A DNA stretch of 64,000 nucleotides. It comes from Emydura subglobosa (Eukaryota > Chordata > Testudines > Chelidae). Shown piece after piece: positions 37,270 to 47,122 of this stretch (within the stretch, counting starts at the first letter, position 1; each line of letters begins with the position of its first letter). The notes under the pieces were generated by a model, which worked only from the letters and a program-made list of their open reading frames with translations, was not told the origin of the DNA and searched no databases. The position numbers were made by a program, and so were the translations under genes. The stretch covers positions 52,284,838 to 52,348,837 of the forward strand of contig ML679958.1 of NCBI GenBank assembly GCA_007922225.1. Direction: 5' to 3'.

Positions 37270-38830
37270 TCAGCTTCTGTACCAGAGGATAGCTAATGTG
37301 ACACCAATTTTTTTTAAGTATCCATAGTCGACCCTGGCAATTTCAGGCTGGTATACCTAACTTCAGTACCAGGCAAATTGGTTGAAACTATAGTAAAGAA
37401 CAGAATTTTCAGAGACATAGAGAAACATGATTTGTTGGGGAAGAGTCAGCATGGCTTTTGTAAAGGGAAATAATGCCTTACCAATCTATTAGAATTCTTT
37501 GAGGGGGTCAACAAATATGTGGACAAGGGTAAGTCGGTGGATGTAGAGTACTTGGATCTTCAGAAAGTCTTTGACATGGTCCCTCACTAAAGGCTCTTAA
37601 ACAAAATAAGCAGTTATGGTATAAGAGGGAAAGTCCTCTAATGGATCAGTAACTAGTTAAAAGACAGGAAACAAAGGGTAGGAATAAATGGTCAGTTTTC
37701 AGAATGGAGAGCGGCACTCCAGAGGTCTGTACTGGGACCAGTACTGTTCAAGATATTCATAAATGATCTGGAAAAAGGGGTAAACAGTGAAGTGGCAGAA
37801 TTTGCAAATGATACAAAATCACTCAAGATAGTTAAGTCCGAAGCTGACTGCAAAGAGTTACAAAGGGATCACACAAAACTGGGTTACTGGGCAACAAAAT
37901 GGCAGATGAAATTCAATGTTAAAAATTACAAAGTAATACACATTGGAAAACATGATCCCAAATATACTTACAAAATGATGGAATCTAAATTAGCAGTTAC
38001 CACTGAAGAAAGAGATCTTGGAGTCATTGTGGATAGTTCTCGGAAAACATCTGCTCAATATGCAGTGGCAGTCAGAAAAGCAAACAGAATGTTAGGAACC
38101 ATGAGGAAAGGGATAGATGATAGGACAGTAAATATCAAAATGCCACTATATAAATCCTTGGTATGCCCACACCTTGAATATTGCATGCAATTTTGGCCAC
38201 CCAATTTCAAAAAAAGATACATTAGAAATGAAATAGGTACAGAGATGGGCAACAAAAATGATAAATGGTATGGAATGCCTTCCATATGAGGAGAGATTAA
38301 AAAGACTGGGACTTTTCAGCTTGGAAAAGAGGTGACTAAGAAGGGATATGATGGAGGTCTATAAAATCATGAATAGTGTGGAGAAAGTGAATAAAGAAGT
38401 GTTATTTATTCCTTCACATGACATAAGAGCCAGAGGTCACCCAATAAAAAGGATATGCAGTGGGTTTAACAAAAGGAAGTACTTCTTCACAAAACACACA
38501 GTCAACCTGTGGAACTTGTTGCCAGGGGATATTGTGAAGGTCAAAACTATAACTGGAATCAAATAAGAATTAGATAAGTTCATGGAGGATGATAGGCCCA
38601 TCAATGGCTATTAGCTAAGATGATCAGGAATGCAACCCCATGCTCTGGGAGGTCCCTGGCCTTTGATTGCTGAAAGCTGGAAGTGGACGACAAGGGGATA
38701 GATCACTTGATGATTGCCCTGTTCTGTTCATTCCCTCTGAACCACCTGGCATTACCGACTGTCAGAAGACAGTACATTGGGCTAAATGGACCATTGGTCT
38801 GACTCAGTATGGCAGCTCTTATGTACTGCT
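37270..38830 (+). mobile_element. 5'-truncated CR1 LINE (reverse transcriptase and 3' end)
   Basis: About 1.56 kb of CR1 ORF2 from the middle of the reverse transcriptase to the 3' untranslated tail. The sense-strand blocks run in order: YLQKVFD-like (cttggatcttcagaaagtct), then the FADD region at about 37795. The longest frame, 37792-38289, covers FANDTKSLKIV, LGYWATKWQMKFN, ERDLGVIVDSS and PHLEYCMQFWPP. The catalytic second Asp pair reads F-A-N-D in place of F-A-D-D. Stops occur upstream (for example at 37470 and 37588). The end, gtctgactcagtatggcagc then tcttatgt, is a typical CR1 terminus. It is a dead copy with long reading frames and probably moderate age. Confidence 0.9.
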
Positions 38831-40195
38831 TCTTAACAGGTATTCACATGGTTTTAAAAACATTTTACAAAATACTTATAGCAGATAATCATAATAAATC
38901 ACTTACCATGAAACCTGTGTTTGTTCATTTTGCTGATAGCATATGGAGTGGGATTTATTTCACACTGTATACACATAACTGTGTAATAAGTCTGTAATTA
39001 AATGTTATTGGCCTTATACTGTCTTTGATCCAGAGCTTGGTTCTCATTTATAGTATCAGGACTTGTTCATGTTGATTAAAGGCAGCAGATGCAGTAATAT
39101 GGCCCAGCATATTTCACTTAGTACTTACACATTAGGTATAAGGTTAGAACATAGTTGTTAATTACAGGTTTTTCTAGTATTTCAAATAAATATGTTATAG
39201 TAAGGTGTTGGTAACTGTTCCTGTGAGTGCATCCTCAACTCCCGTTGACTTGGAAGAGAATTAGGGCATTTATCACTTTGCAGGACTGGCCCCCAACTTC
39301 TCTTCAGACACATGTGGTTGGTGTATACATAGGGCACATACTGCTGGGTGCCAGAAGTGACATCTCAACTTTAATGTATTTACATTCCCCCACAAATTAA
39401 ATATTGACATGGTAATTCCTAGTGTACAAAGAAATGTAGAGCTATAGGTAACACTGTTACTTACACATCAAAATAAATAATAGGAAATAAGTATAGAAAC
39501 ATAATTTCACTTTCACAAATTTTGTATTTCATGATCAGGTAATAAATTGCTCAAAGACCCTTGGAAACAGTTCCTTCTAGTAAGATACTTGGGGTACAAA
39601 ACCTTCCTTTTTAGTAGTAAAAATCATTTTGTGCATTCTGAAATCACTTCAAAGGTGTGCCTTTCCACTGAGATTATTCCCTCCCCCCCAAAACAATTTG
39701 GGAATAGATAACTAGACTGACATTTTGTTTAATTATCGCCATAAAAAACAAGCTTGTGGTACATTATTGTAATACCTTTTAGCAATAAATGAAATAATAC
39801 ACTAGACTTTTGGCAAATAAAAAGCATATTTTTTGTGGAAACGTATTAGAAACATTAAAAATCCTTTGTCATTTGGGTCTGTAATAATAGTGGCCATATA
39901 AATTATATATTGTCATAAATTTTGGTGGCACAAAGGTGCCCAAGTCACTGACATTCTCAAAAATAAGGTTCAGCTACCTAACCCAGCAGGCACTTAAGTT
40001 TCTACTGGTTAGCATTTGCAAAGTTATCTAAGACTTGATGCTGCTTCACAACTAATAAGCTGTTTGGACCCCTAGCGCAAGCAAATGCTTTGGCAGGCTT
40101 CTCAAACTAGATGATCCCCCACCTATATCACCGTTGGGCCTCATCCTGTAGGCATGCTCAGAGGATGTATGGGATTTGGCCTACATGACTGGGCC
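38831..40195. other. Unannotated AT-rich sequence
   Basis: No gene or repeat family recognised. Confidence 0.55.
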
Positions 40196-40260
40196 TCATG
40201 CAAAAGAGAGAGTGTGTCTAGTAGCCCAGTGGTTAGGTCACCTCTTGGAATGTGGGGGAC
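40196..40260 (+). repeat. SINE 5' part, interrupted at 40260
   Basis: tagtagcccagtggttaggt and ggaatgtgggggac are the tRNA-related head of the SINE also seen at 9401-9580. The B-box region resumes at 41428, after an inserted element. Confidence 0.75.
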
Positions 40261-41422
40261 TGTAGGAAGGCTCTGTGGCCTTCCCCGGAGTCTGGGCCCG
40301 AGGAAGGGCCGCAGTGGCCTGGCTGGACAGAAACAGGCCCAGAAGACAAGTCTGCCCGGCAACCAAAAGGTTGGGCAGTGATAGGACCGCCTGTCCTGCC
40401 CAATCGGCGACAGTGGGGCAGAGCCCCTACTGAAAGGGGCAGTATAAAAGACAGGCCCCAGAGCTCAGTCTAGGAAAGACAGCTGACGGAGGCAGATGTA
40501 CTGCCCTGCCGGTTGAGGCCTAGGCTGGAGCGGAGCGGAGCAGAATGGAGCCGATATCAGGGAAGCTCGCCTCCCGGAGGAGAGACTCCGACCATCCCCA
40601 GACCGACCCGTGTCTGGAGACTGGGTAGGGCCTTCACGTAGCTGGATCAAGCCACCCAGCCAGAGGGACTGGACCAAGCTACCAGAATCCCGGGACTGGA
40701 CCGAAGTATCAGAACCCTGGGACTGGACCAAGCCCCCTGAGCAACCCAGGTGGAAGATACCCCCTGAGGCCAGACGGAGGAGGAGCTGCCGGACACTGAG
40801 CCCCCAGAGATGGGACAGGACCTGGACGAGCTTGCCGAGGCCGAGCCATCCCCCGAATCCTGTGACCTAGAGGAGCTGCCCCTCGCAGAGGAGCTCCCTG
40901 ACTAGCCACCTGTGGACGAGGAGGGACTGGTGGGCCTACCCCGGACCGAGCACCTCAGTGACCCCGAGGACCCTGATGAGCCAGGTGCCTGGGGATACGG
41001 GGAGGAAGTGGCCCAGGGACAGCCATAATCAGTGGTTGGGACAGGGGCGAGCCCCATCGGCGTGTTGCAGCGGGAGCCCCGCCGACTGAGTGGCAACGCC
41101 TTTGCCACTACTAGGACCTTGGGCTGGGATGCAGTGGAGACGGGTGGGCCTGCGTCCCCCTCCCCTCCTTCCCTAGCCACTCCGGGAGAGCCTACTCCTC
41201 CGTACCACTATGAATAGCGGAGCCACTACTTGCTCGCCCGCCCTGCCTGAGGGCCGGAGCAATTGACTCCTTGCTTGCTCGTCCGCACTGCCTGAGGACT
41301 GGGCTAAGACCTCCACAAGAGGGCTAACTGTTCCCCCTTTAGGAAGGTGCTGTGGCCTTACCTGGAGTCTGGACCCGAGGAAGGGCTCCAGAGACCGGGC
41401 TGGAGAGGATGGCCCTGTAACA
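40261..41422 (+). mobile_element. TG..CA LTR-type element, non-autonomous, with 5-bp TSD
   Basis: Starts TGTAGGAAGG, ends CCTGTAACA, and is flanked by GGGAC on both sides (40256-40260 and 41423-41427). Removing it restores an uninterrupted SINE. The first 80 bp or so (ggaaggctctgtggccttcc .. cccgaggaagggc) recur diverged at 41341-41422, so the element has short terminal direct repeats. It is 1,162 bp and strongly GC-rich. It carries a TATA box (agtataaaagacagg, about 40441) and internal tandem repeats: ggactggacca units of about 30 bp at 40650-40740, and gaggaccggag-type units at 41235-41310. There is no gag, pol or env. It is either a TRIM-like element or one long solo LTR with internally repeated ends. 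Confidence 0.75.
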
Positions 41423-41427
41423 GGGAC

Positions 41428-41475
41428 TCAAGTTTGAATCCCAACTCTGCCTGATTTGGAGCAGACTGTCCCAGG
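41428..41475 (+). repeat. SINE 3' part after the inserted element
   Basis: tcaagtttgaatcccaactc continues the B box (gtttgaatccc) of the copy begun at 40196, followed by tgcctgatttggagcagac. Confidence 0.75.
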
Positions 41476-41732
41476 CTATAGCGTCAGTCACACTCGTGTC
41501 TTACCCAAGGAGAAATACTTAATGCTTTATATAAAGTAGAACAGCTCCAAGAAGACAGACTGAAAGTCACTGCCCATCCAGAATAGCCAAAAGCCCAGTG
41601 GTTGTACTGCTGATGTTGGAGACTTGCATTCCAGCCTCTGATTCACATCAGGCAGAGAAAGGAGTTGAATCTGTTTCCTGCATCCCAGATGAGTGCCTAA
41701 CCTCTGGCATTTGGCTGTTCTGGGGTCTCTCA

Positions 41733-41983
41733 GGGCATGTCTACACTGCAATAAAACACCTGTGTCTGGTCTGTGGTACCTGACTCAGGCTTGAAGGGCT
41801 ATAAAATTCGAGAATAGGCGTTAGGGCCTGGGCTCTCGGGACCTGTGTGGGGAAGGGTCCCAGAGCCCATGCTGCAGCCCAAGCCCAGATCTATACACTG
41901 AAATTTTATAGCCTGAGTCCTTTAAATCCAAGTCAGCTGACACGGGCCAGCTCTGGGTGTTTTATTGCAGTGTAGATGTACCC
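41733..41983. mobile_element. Foldback MITE of 251 bp
   Basis: gggcatgtctacactgcaat plus aaaacacc at the left is matched at the right by the reverse complement of gggtacatctacactgcaat. The inner arms also pair (ctcaggcttgaagggctata against tatagcctgagtcctttaa), so nearly the whole element folds into a single hairpin. It is non-coding. Confidence 0.85.
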
Positions 41984-42153
41984 ACAGTTTCTGTTTTGTT
42001 GTGAGAAAGGGATGGCCTGGTGTAGGCATATAACTCCAAGAGAATGTTTACACTTGAGAATCCTGAGCAGAGGGAGGCACCTCCCTCCGGCCTGCCTACC
42101 AGGCACCTTTGGCCCAGATCAATGGCAATTAGGTGCCTAAGTATCTTTGAGTG

Positions 42154-42416
42154 TGTTTATGGTGCAGTCGGGAGGTGTGATTCCCAGCACTGGTAGACAG
42201 ACTCGTGCTAGCATGCTAAAAATTGTAGTCTGGAGATTATGGCATGGTCAACGGCCTGTGCTAACTACCCGAGCTTGGACCCAAAGAGTTAGATGCCCTT
42301 GGATTTGGGTGGCTAGCCTGAGCCTGCGCTGTTTCCCAGGCTGCAACATCCACACTGCTATTTTTAGCACATTAGCTTGAGCAGAGCTAACATGAGTCTG
42401 TATGCCCACACTGGAA
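42154..42416. mobile_element. Foldback MITE (gctaaaaat family), copy 1
   Basis: agactcgtgctagcatgcta then aaaattgtagtctgg pairs with the right arm gctatttttagcacattagc .. gagctaacatgagtct. It is the same family as 60620-60834. The outermost ends are poorly defined. Confidence 0.7.
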
Positions 42417-42510
42417 ATCTATCTAGCCTTTGCTGAGTAACCATGTAATTGTAGATGTTATCCCCACCCTTCTTCACCAAAACTTTCCTTTCCTGCTTTG
42501 TTACACTGTG

Positions 42511-42610
42511 GAAGATTTTCAAAGGCACAAATGGGAACTAGGTGCCAGTTTTCATTGATTTTTTCAACAGGAGCTAGGCACCTAATTCCCATCTGGGCCT
42601 TTGTTTTTGG
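42511..42610. repeat. Palindromic MITE (gattttcaaaggcac type)
   Basis: gaagattttcaaaggcacaa .. actaggtgcc pairs with ggcacctaattcccatctgg .. gcctttgtttttgg, a 100-bp hairpin related to 9991-10081. Confidence 0.8.
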
Positions 42611-44217
42611 AATGACATTCTGTGCTCTTCAAATATGGGCCACCTTTTTATTTTCTATTTTCTATTTTACTGTGAACAACTTGACCCACTTATGGGAACC
42701 ATAAAAGAATAAACATTTAATACTTGATATCAAGTTCAATGACTGGGGCCCAACATATCTAAATATTACCTAACACCTTTATGCAGGGCTGACAACTTCG
42801 TTCCTCTGACATAACATAAAGGTAAAGCTCATCTGTGCTGTAGACTTGGCTTTCTCAGGTGCTTTTCCAAGACTGTAAAATGAAATCATCACTTCCTCTC
42901 TAAGTGCCTGACCTACTTCTTTGACTTTGCCTTCTCTAATATAAGCATATAGCAGAGCATAAAAAAGAAAAAATAACAATGCAAAACCCCCACCCTACCA
43001 AAATAAAACTCTTCACATAGTTCTCCCCATGGGGAGAAGATGAGGGAAAGAACAGTCCACATGTGACAGATGCTCTGTTGCTAAATGCATTACTGGAAGA
43101 CACTCAGATACTATGGTGAAGAAGGCAGTATAAAATCTTGTGTATAATAGAATGCCATCAGTGATGTCAGTGCAGCTTCATGGACAGGGTTTGTGTGTTC
43201 TCATGTTCCCTTCATCTGAACCAAACACATTTTAGAGTGTAGACTTGTTTTAGTATTCTTTATGCAGGATTTTAAGGCTAATTTGAAAAACTACAGCCAT
43301 TTTGCTGTTCCCTCCCTCAACATTCAATTTGTGTTATTGCCTATGTGTATGTGCAAACATTTATGGGTCAGATCCTGAAGTCAGAGCTGCACGAGAACCT
43401 GTGAGAGCAGAGATAATCTGGCCTGTTATGCCTGGAGTCTTTTTTATGTTGCTGTTAGAAACAGTAATTTGGCAACAGCTTTGCTTTTTAAAACTTAAAT
43501 GAAAAAAAATCGCTGAGGACCAAATCCTGAAGTCCTTACTCGGATTTTACAAAGTCCTCTATTGGCTCTTAAAATTAGTCCCATTTTCCAGAGAAGACGC
43601 TGAGTAGGAATTTCAGGATTTGAACTTGTAATAATTAGGAAACAAAGGAAACCAGAAATCTGGCTTTGTTTTTTATTTCTCCCAGCAGAGAATCAATGCT
43701 GAAAATATGAAAGTATGTTTCCACAGACAGCACAGGAAGGAATTCACTCTCCAAATCAATGCTGAAGTTTTTGTGTACCCCACAGAAAAATCAGAGAGCT
43801 CGGGGTATTTTTGGTGGTTTATTTATTCATTTTGGGTTTATTTTGTGTGTGTTGCTTTGTTTTATTTCTGTTTTGCTTTTAATTTACTTATTTGGAATTT
43901 TGTTTAATTTGAGGGAACAACAAAATTAAAATATCATTAAAATATTTAAATCTGCATACCTCTCCAGTTCTGTATCATTTAACTTTTTAAAAAGAGGCCT
44001 ATGGGAGTTGACGATGTCACTATGGAATCTAGTTTGCAAAATCTATATTGTGATAAATGACACTTAAGAAAAGTAGGCAGCCAAAGACACAGCAAAGGAT
44101 TGGAAAATTACATTTTGTATTTCATTGTGGTATGCAGTGAACACTGATTTCCTTTTATATCCTGCAGCCATCATCTCATAATATTTTTTTTTTTAAATCC
44201 CTTCTTTTTGTTTGCAG
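42611..44217. other. Unannotated AT-rich sequence
   Basis: Short scraps at 43370-43400 (gggtcagatcctgaagtcag) and 43517-43545 (aaatcctgaagtccttactc) resemble MITE arms. Otherwise nothing was recognised. Confidence 0.5.
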
Positions 44218-44257
44218 ATTCTCCAGGAAGTAGCAGCCTATCTAAAAGAAATAAATG
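44218..44257 (+). other. Candidate 40-nt exon
   Basis: A pyrimidine-rich tract (cttctttttgtttgcag) ends at 44217 and a strong donor, gtaagtc, starts at 44258. The 40 nt between are open in one frame (ILQEVAAYLKEIN plus one base) and are purine-rich at the 3' end. I do not recognise the peptide. It could be a microexon of a host gene whose introns fill the window, or a chance or cryptic pair. The Polinton inserted about 300 bp downstream. Confidence 0.3.
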
Positions 44258-44689
44258 GTAAGTCTTGAAAGTTCTTTGGTACAGTACAGATACCGATTAA
44301 TTCTGATGTATTTTTAGTCATGTTTCATTAAATATGTAAAATGATGAGTCGCTAGTATCGGTGAGAAGGGGGAAATGGAACATAATTAATACATGAAAGC
44401 ATGCCCCTTTCAAAATGTAGCTGCTATAAGTATACTTGGCTGATCATGACATTTCTAATTCTAGCCTTCATATCTATATTTTAGATTGACTGTACCCTCG
44501 GGCCTCAGGAGTGAGCTTCATTGACTGTGAAAAGTCATCGGAAGTCATATTAGTAGTACAAGGGCCTACCATCAAACAAACGTTGGCCCTGCCCCCTGAC
44601 CTGGCAGGGCCTGCCCACTTGCCACCTTAAGACCCACCCCATGAGGTAGTACTTCTGGGTGAAGATGAACATCTGACCAGAAGCAAGGG

Positions 44690-44885
44690 ATTGGCATATA
44701 ACCCCCTCTAAGAACTCCTTCCACAGCACTCTATCAATAGGAGCGGGTTTCAGACCATTAGGACTGGTCAGAGAGGGGACTGACCAAATAGGGCATGCGT
44801 CAGGATGGAGTGACCCGCCCCAGAAGAGGGCCATATGACCCGTCTGAGAACTCCCCCCCCACTCTCTACCAATTGGAGGGGTTTT
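44690..44885. repeat. Subrepeats of about 135 bp in the left arm
   Basis: Two units share gagaactcc, accaattggagg-type CCAAT motifs, gtgacccgccc and ccatatgaccc. The right arm has roughly twice as many units. Confidence 0.65.
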
Positions 44886-45205
44886 CATTCCCCTTAGGCC
44901 GTCCCAGAAGGGAAATGTGTACTAATCAGAATAGGTGTAGGGTGGGGGTCTAGGCCAGAACCCCCACACAATTTCTGGAGCTGGACGATTGGCCAGCTGG
45001 CAGCACCGCTCCCGAAAGTTCCAGGACTGTGTGGAAGATCCCATCTCGTTTCAAGAAAGAATGTTTCAGAAATTGTGGAAACTCTGAGAGGAAACATGGA
45101 CTCCTTCACCGCTGTGAGAACATCAACAACAATTCCAAGGAGGAGGGAGAAGGTAGGGGAGACCTTTGGCCCAGACATTGACCCGACCCTTTAACCCAAG
45201 CACTC

Positions 45206-45319
45206 ATGAGACAGACCAACAAGCTTGATGGCCTCTCATTTTGCATCTCCATGGAGGAAGGTGACCATGGATCGTGCGAGTCGCCAGCGGACAAGGTGAA
45301 TGGAGAAGATGCTGTGCAG
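45206..45319 (+). CDS. Polinton TIR gene, exon 1 (left-arm copy), unrecognised
   Basis: Not recognised by family. The frame from ATG 45206 (MRQTNKLDGL) runs 38 codons to EDAVQ and ends exactly at CAG|GTAAAT, a good donor at 45319/45320. The same frame is open upstream from 44954 to an in-frame TGA at 45179, so exon 1 may start earlier with that stop as damage, or the upstream part may be leader. A second ATG inside (context ctccATGGA) has a better Kozak fit. The predicted product is small, acidic and Ser/Gly/Glu-rich here. The partner exon is found complete only in the right arm (48322-48489). Both arms share the donor and intron, and exon 2 continues in phase 0. About 300 bp of this exon is missing in frame from the right arm. 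In the left arm the acceptor AG is mutated, so this copy should not splice normally. Confidence 0.5.
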
Positions 45320-45457
45320 GTAAATGAAAGATAAGAAGTGACGGTTGAGGATGGGACATAATGGGGTTAGCAACTGACCCGGGGTTGCATAAATCAAAAA
45401 TAAAACAACAAGTGGTGATGGCTTACAGCAGTTTCTTTTCTGAAAATCTCTCGACAA

Positions 45458-45513
45458 CTCGATGATGCCTTCCTAGAGGCCTTTGAGAACCTATACATTG
45501 GTAGCCATGTTTA
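45458..45513 (+). pseudogene. Polinton TIR gene, exon 2 remnant (left arm)
   Basis: Follows a pyrimidine tract (gtttcttttctgaaaatctc), but the acceptor reads gacaa in place of the gacag of the right arm, so the AG is lost at 45457. The first codons match exon 2 of the right arm (FLEAFENLYIGS against FLEAYESLHIGS). The frame then hits a stop because the distal two-thirds of the exon have been deleted. Confidence 0.55.
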
Positions 45514-45559
45514 AATTTGTCAGTGTAAATGTGTCCCCTCCATACTCATGTTAGTAAAA

Positions 45560-45802
45560 GATGTTACAAGTAACAGTCATGTTTCTGCAGATGGCTCTGT
45601 TAAAGAAAATATATTTCACCCCCGGGGAAGTTTGAAGCTTCGGAGAGGTGAACTCTCTTTTTGAAGCGGCCAAAAACATAGTAAAACTTTGAACAGAGCA
45701 CCGGTAACAGCTTGGCTTTCACACCAGAATGTATTCTTTTCACAAACCAGCTCAAATACCTTTTAAAAGAAACATGACCGTTGTTTCAGATGTGGATGCT
45801 TT
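45560..45802 (+). pseudogene. Partial integrase N-terminus in the left arm
   Basis: An inverted copy of the beginning of the integrase gene at 47960-48195. It reads LFEAAKN and VVSDVDA-like segments on the plus strand with in-frame stops at about 45630 and 45689. It stops abruptly at the arm limit, before the catalytic core, so it cannot encode an enzyme. Confidence 0.7.
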
Positions 45803-45889
45803 TCTCAAAGCTGGTCTGCATAGGTCTATTTGGAACAAGTCTAGTTCAGATTTGGTGCACTCTTCAGACCCACAGTGAACAAAAGCCAT
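45803..45889 (-). pseudogene. Polinton major capsid protein, 5' fragment
   Basis: The minus-strand ATG at 45889 begins MAFVHCGSEECTKSELDLF, which matches the conserved amino end of Polinton double-jelly-roll major capsid proteins. A frameshift follows within ten codons. The gene is cut at 45803, where the inverted arm begins, so about 95% of it, including both jelly rolls, is missing. Family knowledge: this protein forms the icosahedral shell of the predicted Polinton virion. Confidence 0.75.
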
Positions 45890-45939
45890 GTTGAATAAAA
45901 TATCTCTCTTTTACCAGGTGGAAAGCATCTCCTATTTCT

Positions 45940-46369
45940 CCCATGCTTCTCCTTGGTCTTTCACTTATGGCCATCCCTGAGCATCAAAGCCCTTCTTTTT
46001 AAAGGGTTTTGGGGGACCCATGCATCGTGAGCATGACACATTTCTCTTTCTCTTCCTCCTTTTAATGTACTTCAGCCCCCATCCCTCCTATGCAGATGGA
46101 TTCCCCATCTTCTCCAGAGCAGTGCAGGAGACACAGTCTACCATGTCTCTAGCTATGTTTTGAGTGGCAGTTTTTACATGGGGTTTAATAATCTCTAGCC
46201 TCCTCCTCAAAAGCAATATGGCTTTTTGAAAGCAGCTATGGAATATTCTGCCTGTGTCAGTGCCATACATCATGGGGGCCCCATGATGTCCAGGAAAGTC
46301 ATATCCAGCCAGGACTTTGTAATAGTTGCTATGGATGGTGAGGTTGGCATAATTTTTTAGGGTCACCAT
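45940..46369 (-). pseudogene. Polinton PX-like basic virion protein
   Basis: The minus-strand frame from the internal Met at 46369 (MVTLKNYANL) runs to a stop at 46088. It contains PMMYGTDTGRIFHSCF, then RRRLEIIKPHVKTATQNIA, the pattern of the Polinton PX family: a Gly/basic segment followed by an amphipathic IKPxVKTA helix, likened to adenovirus core or cement proteins. A Lys/Arg-rich tail (IKRRKRKR, about 46050) continues in another frame after the stop. It overlaps the end of the minor capsid gene by a few codons in the longer frame. The role is by analogy only. Confidence 0.6.
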
Positions 46370-46400
46370 AGTGTTTTGCTTTTTAGAAACCTCACTCTCT

Positions 46401-47075
46401 CTAGGAATGGAGGTGCAGCTTGACAATCACCTTGCTGAAGCGAAATGATACGTGTCTGTTCTGGTCTGTCTTTATTTCAGTGGTGAGGGTGTCGATGTGA
46501 TGTCTACTGAGTGACAAACTCATTGTTTCTTTTTCGGATGGGGATGCAGCATAAAATAGGAACAGAAAAGTTCTCCACAAACTGGTGTTCCACGATGTCT
46601 GTATATAAATACAAGAAGTTGAAACCCCCATGTCTGCTGAGAAGAGGATTTTTTGGACTCTATGTGGGGCCCAGACCCAGAATATTAGCTAGCTTCCCAC
46701 CAATAGAAAATGTATAAGCAACATTGGTGGATTTAAGTCTAACTTTTCTACCTACAAGGTCATAGTTTATGACCACTTCAGGTGCTCTGGATGACGAGCC
46801 ATGGTACTGTTCGTATGATCCAGCAATTCGCGCATGGATGAGTAATAACCTCGTTGTAGAATGAAACTCCATTTCTTATCTCCAAAGGTGATTTCGAAAG
46901 GGGTGTCTTTGCTGATACTGTTCCAGCAGTGCAGGTATTGTATTTCCACCAACCCCACCTCCCAAGCACCCAGGAGATCCAAGAGTTTAATTAGTTCTTT
47001 GGTAAAGTTCACGCTGGTGTTTTGGGGAAAAACCCCAGAGCTGGAGTTACTGGAAAGTGATGTAAAAGCCACCAT
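46401..47075 (-). pseudogene. Polinton minor capsid (penton-like) protein
   Basis: Starts at ATG 47075. The first frame (to 46767) includes GVFPQNTSVNFTKEL and LLGAWEVGLVEIQYLHCWNS, the W-E-V-G-L-x-E-I-Q-Y signature of the Polinton minor capsid jelly-roll family. After a frameshift near 46840 the next piece has VVINYDLVGRKVRLKS. A further shift gives FNFLYLYTDIVEHQFV, and a last frame gives SRHHIDTLTTEIKTDQNRHV, ending at 46401. About 225 codons are present in the correct order across at least three frameshifts, so the gene is nearly full length but non-functional. It is the middle gene of a minus-strand series: integrase, this gene, PX-like, major capsid. Confidence 0.8.
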
Positions 47076-47122
47076 AACTCATTTTTCTCTCTCTTTACAG
47101 GAGTAGTTGTTTTCTTTCGCAC

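Larger units (their letters stand above)
44552..45802 (+). repeat. Polinton left inverted arm
   Basis: Matches the reverse complement of 47951-49351 along its length. The main differences are fewer terminal subrepeats, about 303 bp extra at 45010-45312 (exon 1 of the TIR gene), and absence of about 195 bp that the right arm has at 48247-48445 (end of exon 2 and its poly(A) signal). The inner limit lies at gatgtggatgc (45792-45802), within the integrase reading frame. Confidence 0.85.

Noticed and set aside
40154..41217. Several Pro/Arg/Trp-rich frames of 60-92 codons
   Set aside because: All lie in the GC-rich LTR-type insertion with short internal tandem repeats, on both strands. None resembles gag, pol or env.
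44550..45294. Minus-strand frames of 62-112 codons over the Polinton left arm
   Set aside because: They are antisense to the TIR gene and span subrepeats. The right arm does not keep them.
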